From NCBI GenBank assembly GCA_029549705.1, contig JAKPIR010000015.1, positions 1-5,209 of the forward strand: a stretch of 5,209 nt of DNA, in the 5' to 3' direction. Source of the DNA: Pseudomonadota bacterium (GTDB taxonomy: Bacteria; Pseudomonadota; Gammaproteobacteria; Burkholderiales; Methylophilaceae). Both the position numbers and the translations under genes were made by a program. The notes beneath the pieces are model-generated. The model did no database searches. It saw only the letters and a program-made list of their open reading frames with translations, and was not told where the DNA came from. Shown here one piece after another: positions 1 through 4,610 of the stretch. Position 1 is the stretch's first letter, and each line of letters opens with the position of its first letter.

Positions 1-1402
1 CAATAGATGACAATCGCGCGATAGTCTCATCGCGCCCCAATATCGCCATCACTGCATCAATACTTGGTGACTGCGCACCGCCTGTAATTAACACACGAAG
101 CGGCATGGCAAGCTTGGGAAACTTTAAAGCATGAGCGGCCACGGTCTGTGCGATCAGCCCATGAATGGCTTCAGCTGTCCACTCCACTTCAGCCAGTTGG
201 GCGGTCAATCCAGCAAGTACGGGGACGATATCATCTGTCACATGCTTGGCTTTAGCTTCAGCATCCACCTTAGGTAAGTTGTAAAAATAAGCAACACTCT
301 GTGCGAGTTCATTTAAGGTGTTCGCACGATCACGGTATAACGCAATCGCGTCTGCTAAATTTGGCGTTGCTGTCACCTGAATGCCTTGTTGCGCCAAACG
401 TGCTGTAATATCTTTAGCCAATTCAGTTAACTGGGCTAATTTAATATAGTGATTATTCAACCAATTTAATTTTTCCGTATTAAATTGAGCTGCCGAGGGC
501 GTAATATGGTTTAAATCAAACCAATCACAAAATTGCGCCATTGAGAACACTTCGTCATCCCCATGACTCCAGCCAAGCCGCGCCAAATAGTTCAACACCG
601 CTTCCGGTAAGTAGCCATCTTCGTGATACTGCATGACGCTCACAGCACCGTGTCGCTTAGAAAGCTTCTGCCCGTCACTGCCTAAAATCATGGATAAATG
701 CGCGTATTGCGGTACTTGAATAGCCGCATCAATTTCAGCCAGTGCTTTGAGCATATTAATTTGGCGGGGGGTGTTATTGACGTGATCATCCCCTCGAATG
801 ACTTGCGTAATGCCCATATCACTGTCATCCACCACCACGCAAAAATTATAGGTCGGCGTACCATCCGCACGCGCAATAATTAAATCGTCCAACTCACTAT
901 TGGCAATTTCAATGCGGCCTTTGACCAAATCATCCCAGGCCACAACACCTTCCACTGGGTTTTTAAAGCGAATCACCGGCTGAATATCTTTGGGTGGTGT
1001 TGGCAGCGTTTTGCCTTCTTCTGGGCGCCATTTACCATCGTAACGCGGCTTTTGTTTATTGGCCATTTGCTGTTCGCGCAATGTTTCTAGCTCTTCACGA
1101 CTGGAATAACAGTAATAAGCGCTACCAGCATCTAGCATAGATTGAATCACTTGCTTGTATCTATCCATACGTTGCATTTGGTAATACGGACCTTCATCGT
1201 AATCTAGACCAAGCCATTGCATCCCATCCAAAATGGCCTGTACGGCTTCTGGAGTGCTACGTGCAACGTCTGTATCTTCAATACGTAAAATAAATGTTCC
1301 GCCATGCTTTTTGGCAAAGGCCCACGAAAACAACGCAGTGCGAGCACCGCCAATATGAAGAAAACCTGTGGGGCTGGGGGCAAAACGGGTACGAACGGTC
1401 AT
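1..1402 (-). CDS. gltX: Glutamyl-tRNA synthetase (GluRS), C-terminus cut by window edge
   Basis: Charges tRNA-Glu with glutamate in the cytoplasm (class I aminoacyl-tRNA synthetase). The reverse strand from ATG at 1402 reads MTVRTRFAPSPTGFLHIGG, the family's N-terminal signature, with the HIGH-type motif as HIGG at residues 16-19. The KMSKS-type motif is KLSKR at residues 246-250, preceded by GSDGQ. The catalytic-domain segments around LDDLIIARADGTPTYNF and RGDDHVNNTPRQ are intact. The frame stays open for 467 codons to the window edge, ending ETIARLSSI; the family is about 465-475 residues, so only a few C-terminal residues should be missing. The position of the zinc site known from E. coli GluRS keeps C98, but positions 100, 125 and 127 are S, W and P, so zinc is probably not bound. 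The start is fixed by homology; no good Shine-Dalgarno lies upstream. It is divergent from the PilZ-like gene. Identity is very secure. Confidence 0.97.
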   Translation of the reverse strand, partial: MTVRTRFAPSPTGFLHIGGARTALFSWAFAKKHGGTFILRIEDTDVARSTPEAVQAILDGMQWLGLDYDEGPYYQMQRMDRYKQVIQSMLDAGSAYYCYSSREELETLREQQMANKQKPRYDGKWRPEEGKTLPTPPKDIQPVIRFKNPVEGVVAWDDLVKGRIEIANSELDDLIIARADGTPTYNFCVVVDDSDMGITQVIRGDDHVNNTPRQINMLKALAEIDAAIQVPQYAHLSMILGSDGQKLSKRHGAVSVMQYHEDGYLPEAVLNYLARLGWSHGDDEVFSMAQFCDWFDLNHITPSAAQFNTEKLNWLNNHYIKLAQLTELAKDITARLAQQGIQVTATPNLADAIALYRDRANTLNELAQSVAYFYNLPKVDAEAKAKHVTDDIVPVLAGLTAQLAEVEWTAEAIHGLIAQTVAAHALKFPKLAMPLRVLITGGAQSPSIDAVMAILGRDETIARLSSI

Positions 1403-1431
1403 ATGAAGTGTTTTTAGTCAAAGATGTCGAT

Positions 1432-1440
1432 ATTTTATCA
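1432..1440 (-). promoter_or_regulatory. Candidate extended -10 promoter for gltX
   Basis: On the reverse strand the sequence reads TGATAAAAT, that is TG-N-TAAAAT: a 5/6 match to TATAAT with the extended TGn element. It lies about 30 bases upstream of the gltX ATG and predicts a start site near 1425 and a short leader of roughly 20 bases. No convincing -35 is present 16-18 bases upstream (TTTAGC is the best), which is tolerable for an extended -10. Prediction by eye only. Confidence 0.4.
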
Positions 1441-1523
1441 TGCCTGCAAATATCGCTAAAAAGTAATTGCGGTTTTTTTAAACCATCATGCCCAAGCGCG
1501 TTAGCACCTGCACCACATTTCCA

Positions 1524-1549
1524 CGCCTTATTTGACGCCATGCAAGGCG
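1524..1549. repeat. Inverted repeat CGCCTT-N14-AAGGCG upstream of the sigma-54 promoter
   Basis: Two perfect 6-base arms, at 1524-1529 and 1544-1549, are separated by 14 bases. The element lies roughly 70-95 bases upstream of the start site predicted from the sigma-54 motif, in the range where enhancer-binding proteins often bind. It could equally be a chance dyad. I do not recognise it as a known activator site. Confidence 0.3.
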
Positions 1550-1561
1550 ATAATAATCCGT

Positions 1562-1580
1562 CAGAAAACCAAATTTTCTG
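1562..1580. repeat. Inverted repeat CAGAAAA-N5-TTTTCTG just upstream of the sigma-54 promoter
   Basis: Perfect 7-base arms at 1562-1568 and 1574-1580 flank the centre ccaaa. The dyad ends 13 bases before the TTGGCAC box. It could be an operator or DNA-bending site for the PilZ-like gene, or for gltX on the opposite strand. No function can be assigned from sequence alone. Confidence 0.4.
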
Positions 1581-1593
1581 TGCTAATTTTTTA

Positions 1594-1610
1594 TTGGCAC
1601 ACTTTTTGCA
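1594..1610 (+). promoter_or_regulatory. Sigma-54 (RpoN) promoter, -24/-12 type
   Basis: The sequence TTGGCACACTTTTTGCA matches the published sigma-54 consensus YTGGCACG-N4-TTGCW at all the important positions. The -24 GG (1596-1597) and -12 GC (1608-1609) are separated by exactly 10 bases, the invariant spacing; only the G after TGGCAC differs (A). It points toward the PilZ-like gene at 1691 and predicts a start site near 1620 with a leader of about 70 bases. Sigma-54 promoters need an AAA+ enhancer-binding protein, so the gene would be tightly switched. I found no comparably good match in the other intergenic regions. Confidence 0.75.
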
Positions 1611-1690
1611 GTTAACAAACCAAAGCATTCAAACATGCACAAAAAATTACCGAATCGGATGATTCAAATAAAGAGAAAAAAGGTTTCACC

Positions 1691-3355
1691 ATGCAATTAT
1701 TTAAAAAAATTATTGATTACTCCACCAAGTTCCTCGCGCATCACGAATTGCCATGGTCGCATGAAATTGACGCGCTAGAAGATTTAGCGGCGATTGAGCA
1801 CGCAACCGTTCGACTCACCGAAGACCTGAAAAATGGTGTTTACCAAGACCATCAGTTTATCGAGGCATTTTTTGCGATAGATGAAAAAACGCACCCAATC
1901 GCTAAACGCGTCACTGAAGATTACCTTGAAACAGAATTTGTCGATCTAGACTATGAAGAGCGTATTGCCAATGCAGTATTTTTATACCATCGGGAAATTT
2001 TTGCTACTTACCTGACTTTATTAAGAAATTCTGCGCCTGTTGAGCAACCTGTGTTGCACACCATGCTACTCCGCGCCATGAACACGGCTACTGCCATGGT
2101 GAAATGGCGCTTTTACAAATTTCAAAGTGCACCAGCCAATATTTGGCTGCAAATCTCAAAACTGTACAGACTTGCTGAAAAACACTTTTTACAACATGAG
2201 AGTATGGCCATTTATATTGACCCAGCAAGCACTGAGCAAAAATTGACCACTATTTCCTCGATGTATATTCAAGCTTGCATGCTGGGCTCGTTAGAGGGAT
2301 TAAGTTTTAAATCGCAACAAATTGAGTTGGCGCATAAAATTCTTGATTTCTGGGCTTCAAAAGTGGCGATTGAGCGCGAATTCAATGCACAAAAACATTT
2401 GTTTTATGTAGACACCGCTAATAACACCCCGGCTAAACGTATTCGGAAATTCAAACCAACAGAGCACTGCCGCTATTGGACGCTTGACGGTATCAACTCA
2501 AAAATCGAGCTTTGCCTCTCGCTTTTAGAGTTTAATATCGCCCCAAAACAAGAAAAAATGAAAGATATCGTGAACAGTAAATATGCGCTTATCACATTAG
2601 GTGCGTTGCGAGCTGAGTGGTCACGCATTGATTCTTCCCGCCAACGCAGAAGCCTTGAGCGTGTTAAAACAGAAAAAGCCGCCAATACCACATTTGGTTT
2701 TGAAGAAACCTGCGACCGTATCCGGCATTATGAAAGTATTTCGGATCAGAAAAACGCCGAGCACAAAAATGCAGCGATTACGCTAACTGAAAATGCCTCA
2801 AACCATGCGTCTGTTAAAGGGCGTGGTGACAACATCATTTATGTTGATTTAGGTGCGGGGCAATCTAATATTGTGGATGAAAGCCAGCGTGGATTTGGCT
2901 TGCTAGTGCGCAAACAAGCCAGCGAGTTAAGCCTTGGCATGATGATTGGCGTTTCTGCTAAAGAGAAAAGCCATGACATTAAAATTGGTGTCATCCGCAA
3001 CATTAAACCAGTGGCTGGCAACCAGTTTCATCTTGGTATCGAACTACTTAGCCGCGCCGCATTTTGTGCCAAAGCCGAAAATGTGAGCCGTCAGTTAATT
3101 AACACCACTTCAGCCAACCAGTTAAACGATACGATTTCAGGCTTCAGCAATGACTTTACGCGCTTTACGTGTTTATTTATACCCAAAGAGTTTTCGGCCT
3201 CAAAACAAGAAACGCTGATTGTGCCGCGCTATCAATACAACAGAAAAGATGCTTTCAAAATTAACATCGCAGGACATGACATGCTCGTGCGACTAACCGA
3301 CAGTTTTGAACAGCATGAAAACTGGGTGCGCGTAGCCTTCACAAAAGCTTATTAA
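1691..3355 (+). CDS. PilZ-like domain protein, probable c-di-GMP effector
   Basis: A 554-residue cytoplasmic protein with no signal peptide or membrane segment. Residues 1 to about 310 are probably mostly helical and I do not recognise them. A PilZ-like module follows: R320-SLE-R324 fits the RxxxR c-di-GMP-binding motif, and D396-E-S-Q-R-G401 fits (D/N)xSxxG. After these come beta-strand-like segments ending near IGVIRNIKP and HLGIELLSR (about residues 430-455), as in PilZ barrels. The two motifs lie about 72 residues apart, with a polar linker (about 345-380), further than in compact PilZ domains. A C-terminal segment (about 480-554, LFIPKEF, LIVPRYQY, VRVAFTKAY) looks like an extra beta domain. 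The ATG start is supported by AAAAAGG about seven bases upstream. It stands alone, divergent from gltX, behind a sigma-54 promoter. The PilZ assignment rests on motifs; ligand binding and output are inferred. It may act in motility, pili or exopolysaccharide control. Confidence 0.8.
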   Translation: MQLFKKIIDYSTKFLAHHELPWSHEIDALEDLAAIEHATVRLTEDLKNGVYQDHQFIEAFFAIDEKTHPIAKRVTEDYLETEFVDLDYEERIANAVFLYHREIFATYLTLLRNSAPVEQPVLHTMLLRAMNTATAMVKWRFYKFQSAPANIWLQISKLYRLAEKHFLQHESMAIYIDPASTEQKLTTISSMYIQACMLGSLEGLSFKSQQIELAHKILDFWASKVAIEREFNAQKHLFYVDTANNTPAKRIRKFKPTEHCRYWTLDGINSKIELCLSLLEFNIAPKQEKMKDIVNSKYALITLGALRAEWSRIDSSRQRRSLERVKTEKAANTTFGFEETCDRIRHYESISDQKNAEHKNAAITLTENASNHASVKGRGDNIIYVDLGAGQSNIVDESQRGFGLLVRKQASELSLGMMIGVSAKEKSHDIKIGVIRNIKPVAGNQFHLGIELLSRAAFCAKAENVSRQLINTTSANQLNDTISGFSNDFTRFTCLFIPKEFSASKQETLIVPRYQYNRKDAFKINIAGHDMLVRLTDSFEQHENWVRVAFTKAY

Positions 3356-3375
3356 TCGCCAATATTCCTCACGAG

Positions 3376-3424
3376 AAAAAAACACTGCCCTGCGAGCCTT
3401 GTAAATAAAGGCTCGCAGGGTAGT
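3376..3424 (-). terminator. Intrinsic terminator of the SdrD_B-like gene, 17-bp stem
   Basis: Arms at 3384-3400 and 3408-3424 pair over 17 positions with a single G-T wobble around the loop gtaaata. On the minus strand the stem is followed, after one base, by seven T residues (complement of 3376-3382) and then TCTCG. This fits a strong rho-independent terminator for minus-strand transcription arriving from the gene that ends at 3533. On the plus strand the stem is followed by caaaaagg, so it lacks a U-tract and is a weaker stop for the PilZ-like gene, although the hairpin could still protect its mRNA 3' end. Confidence 0.85.
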
Positions 3425-3451
3425 CAAAAAGGTTTGTGTGTTTTTACGGAA

Positions 3452-3475
3452 AACTGACATCATTTAACATCAGTT
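3452..3475. repeat. Short inverted repeat AACTGA-N12-TCAGTT
   Basis: Six-base arms at 3452-3457 and 3470-3475 lie between the SdrD_B-like gene's stop and its terminator. This AT-rich gap also has TTGGTT-N7-AACCAA at 3482-3500. Both would form weak stems in the 3' untranslated RNA. They may be chance. Confidence 0.25.
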
Positions 3476-3481
3476 AAATAC

Positions 3482-3500
3482 TTGGTTAATTTTCAACCAA
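3482..3500. repeat. Short inverted repeat TTGGTT-N7-AACCAA
   Basis: Perfect 6-base arms at 3482-3487 and 3495-3500 with a 7-base loop, about 30 bases beyond the stop codon of the SdrD_B-like gene. Neither strand shows a U-tract after it, so it is not a typical terminator. It is a possible weak 3' untranslated hairpin. Confidence 0.25.
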
Positions 3501-3532
3501 TAGTCATTACATTTGATGGAATGTACTGACCA

Positions 3533-4117
3533 TTAACGTGCTTTTTGCTTGGCCATTTCTGCAGGTGTGTTAGGGTTGTTCACCTCATATTCCAGTGAAG
3601 TTCCCTTAAACGTAATGGCTGGCTGTACATTATTGACTGAGTCCATCTTCTTAATACTTGGATTTTGACGTGCCTTTACTTGCTCAAGCACCGCTTTTGA
3701 ACAGCTATTTTCAATAAAATCAGCACGTATCAATTGCTGGTTTTTGCTATCTAAAAACAAACTCTGCGCATCGCCCGCATTTCGATTACTGCTTGCAATC
3801 AATTGACTTCCACGTGGCAGCGTTGTTTTATCGACTTTTAACACATGCGTTTGCGCATTCAGGCCGCAAAAACTGTATTTACCTGCAATATCGGTAATAA
3901 AATAAGTACCGTCTTCTAAAAAAATACGCACATTGGGAATCCCCAACTCTTTTGCATCTTGTCGCTGATTGTGATTGCAATCCACAAACACTTTGCCAGC
4001 CACGCAACTTTCATTCGCCGTCACTTGTGTACTTGCCACTGCGCAAAAAACAGCCCCGCACAACACGTGATAATTCACATGGAATCTCCGGCAGTCTTTG
4101 TCTATCGAATTATTCAT
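3533..4117 (-). CDS. Exported single-domain SdrD_B-like (CnaB-type fold) protein
   Basis: A small exported protein of 194 residues from ATG at 4117, or 181 from GTG at 4078. The N-terminus has a signal-peptide shape: a hydrophobic stretch around VLCGAVFCAVAS and a likely cleavage after VTA (residue 34). Residues 38-105 match the SdrD_B-like repeat pattern: GKVFVD, then D46-x-N48-x-N50-x3-D54-x2-E57 (a calcium-loop-like motif), then GIPNVRIFLEDGTY, TDIAGKYSF and a closing VDKTTLPRG. The next part (SSNRNAGDAQSLFLD, then ADFIENSCS) resembles what I recall following this domain in very large surface or outer-membrane proteins. Here it stands alone, with about 55 polar residues after it. Four cysteines remain after cleavage (38, 47, 84, 139), so periplasmic disulfides are possible. 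There is no LPXTG, lipobox, OmpA domain or membrane anchor. The fold call is fairly safe; the role is unknown, possibly a periplasmic or surface adhesion or structural factor. It could be a remnant of a larger gene. Confidence 0.8.
   Translation of the reverse strand: MNNSIDKDCRRFHVNYHVLCGAVFCAVASTQVTANESCVAGKVFVDCNHNQRQDAKELGIPNVRIFLEDGTYFITDIAGKYSFCGLNAQTHVLKVDKTTLPRGSQLIASSNRNAGDAQSLFLDSKNQQLIRADFIENSCSKAVLEQVKARQNPSIKKMDSVNNVQPAITFKGTSLEYEVNNPNTPAEMAKQKAR
4086..4089 (-). promoter_or_regulatory. Ribosome binding site (GGAG) supporting an alternative GTG start at 4078
   Basis: On the reverse strand GGAG lies seven bases before an in-frame GTG (4078-4076, residue 14 of the long form). The upstream ATG at 4117 has only GAG within TTGAGA, eight bases away. 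Starting at the GTG gives MNYHVLCGAVFCAVAS, a compact signal peptide of about 21 residues, though with few positive charges. The long form keeps a charged n-region (DKDCRRFH). The choice is unresolved. Confidence 0.45.
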
Positions 4118-4139
4118 TTAAATTTCTCAATGCAGTCAA
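4109..4139 (-). promoter_or_regulatory. Weak candidate promoter for the SdrD_B-like gene
   Basis: On the reverse strand TTGACT (4139-4134) is a 5/6 match to the -35 box, and AATAAT (4114-4109) is a 5/6 match to the -10, but the spacer is 19 bases, longer than ideal. If used, transcription would start near 4102, downstream of the ATG at 4117, and only the GTG start at 4078 could be translated. Low confidence. Confidence 0.25.
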
Positions 4140-4176
4140 CTTTGCTGTGCTGGTCATGTTTTAGCATGCTTGAATA

Positions 4177-4184
4177 GTGTACAC
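4177..4184. repeat. Palindrome GTGTACAC in the divergent intergenic region
   Basis: A perfect 8-base palindrome lies between the divergent SdrD_B-like gene and the 107-residue gene. It is flanked by CTTG (4169-4172) and CAAG (4188-4191), which form a second, slightly offset dyad. The position suits an operator acting on either gene, but I cannot match it to a known regulator. Confidence 0.3.
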
Positions 4185-4185
4185 C

Positions 4186-4217
4186 AACAAGCGAGATGCA
4201 AAACACTTGTTCATCTC
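4186..4217. repeat. Interleaved inverted repeats (A-B-A'-B')
   Basis: AACAAG (4186-4191) is complementary to CTTGTT (4206-4211), and GAGATG (4193-4198) is complementary to CATCTC (4212-4217). The order A, B, A', B' means the two pairings overlap: an RNA could form one hairpin or the other, or in principle a pseudoknot. On DNA they could be overlapping operator half-sites. Seen directly; function unknown. Confidence 0.4.
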
Positions 4218-4227
4218 AGCTACTCAC

Positions 4228-4233
4228 GATAAT
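4228..4233 (+). promoter_or_regulatory. Candidate -10 box for the 107-residue gene
   Basis: GATAAT is a 5/6 match to TATAAT and lies about 45 bases before the GTG start. The best upstream -35 candidate is TTGTTC (4207-4212), with a short 15-base spacer. If used, the start site would be near 4240, inside the small hairpin at 4237-4253. Weak evidence. Confidence 0.3.
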
Positions 4234-4236
4234 ATG

Positions 4237-4253
4237 CAACTAACGCATAGTTG
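4237..4253 (+). promoter_or_regulatory. Leader hairpin CAACTA-acgca-TAGTTG
   Basis: A perfect 6-bp stem with a 5-base loop ends 13 bases before the AGGAGG ribosome binding site of the 107-residue gene. Depending on where transcription starts, it may sit at the 5' end of the mRNA, where such hairpins can stabilise a transcript. It is short enough to be chance. Confidence 0.3.
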
Positions 4254-4266
4254 ATTTAAGCGCTTT

Positions 4267-4272
4267 AGGAGG
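4267..4272 (+). promoter_or_regulatory. Strong ribosome binding site AGGAGG deciding a GTG start
   Basis: A full Shine-Dalgarno core lies four bases before GTG at 4277. The spacing is on the short side. The next in-frame ATG is at codon 19 and has no comparable site, so the GTG is the best start. Confidence 0.7.
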
Positions 4273-4276
4273 CTTT

Positions 4277-4600
4277 GTGCAAATTCAAACGGGTGAAATA
4301 TATGGCAAACAAACGGCGGCTAAATTTGTCATGTACAACGTGCTTAAAGTGAGCAAATCGATTGTTACATTACAAAACATTGATAACCCGCTCAGCCTTT
4401 TTGAAACTACCGCGCAAAAACTTCAAAGTTCAGGTTATATCCGCATTAGCCAAACACCTTATATTGATTTAGTTTCAACAACGCCAAAAAAACGAAAAGC
4501 CGCTAAAAAACCTACCCGCTGTCCGCTGACTTATGATTTTCTAGAAGCCCGTGCCGACAGCGAAAGACCTGCACCAATCTTAACAGATATGTTTAACTAG
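4277..4600 (+). CDS. Hypothetical 107-residue protein with basic cluster
   Basis: I do not recognise this protein. It starts at GTG behind AGGAGG and ends in TAG at 4598-4600. There is no signal peptide or membrane segment, so it should be cytoplasmic. Residues 1-65 alternate polar and hydrophobic positions (GEIYGKQTAAKFVMYNVLKV, SIVTLQNI, SGYIRIS), suggesting a small mixed or mostly beta fold. Residues 70-79, PKKRKAAKKP, are strongly basic, as in nucleic-acid-binding tails. The last 25 residues are polar with TYDFLEARADSERPAP. Binding to DNA or RNA is only an inference from the charge. It is divergent from the SdrD_B-like gene and converges on the efflux gene with only 10 bases between stop codons. 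The strong ribosome binding site and codon use consistent with its neighbours support a real gene. Confidence 0.7.
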   Translation: MQIQTGEIYGKQTAAKFVMYNVLKVSKSIVTLQNIDNPLSLFETTAQKLQSSGYIRISQTPYIDLVSTTPKKRKAAKKPTRCPLTYDFLEARADSERPAPILTDMFN

Positions 4601-4610
4601 CCAGTATAAC

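Noticed and set aside
688..883. Small open frames on both strands (61-62 residues)
   Set aside because: They lie inside gltX in other frames; the gltX frame carries clear conserved motifs over the same bases, so these are shadows.
909..919. Second GG-N10-GC pattern resembling a sigma-54 promoter inside gltX (plus strand, around TTGGCAATTTC)
   Set aside because: It lacks the TTGC box and lies inside a conserved coding region with no plus-strand gene nearby; the match is by chance.
1652..1665. GAATC-N4-GATTC dyad just before the PilZ-like gene
   Set aside because: Only 5-bp arms; this is common by chance, and it lies downstream of the promoter where an operator is less likely.
2473..3021. Open frames of 60-72 residues on both strands
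   Set aside because: All overlap the 554-residue PilZ-like gene in other frames, with no ribosome binding site or recognisable protein.
3952..4177. Two plus-strand open frames of 70-72 residues
   Set aside because: They are antisense to the SdrD_B-like gene and its signal peptide, which has clear domain support; no ribosome binding site was seen.
4193..4217. Classical H-type pseudoknot from the interleaved repeats
   Set aside because: The junction lengths (1, 7 and 0 bases) do not suit a normal H-type pseudoknot, so alternative hairpins or DNA sites are more plausible.
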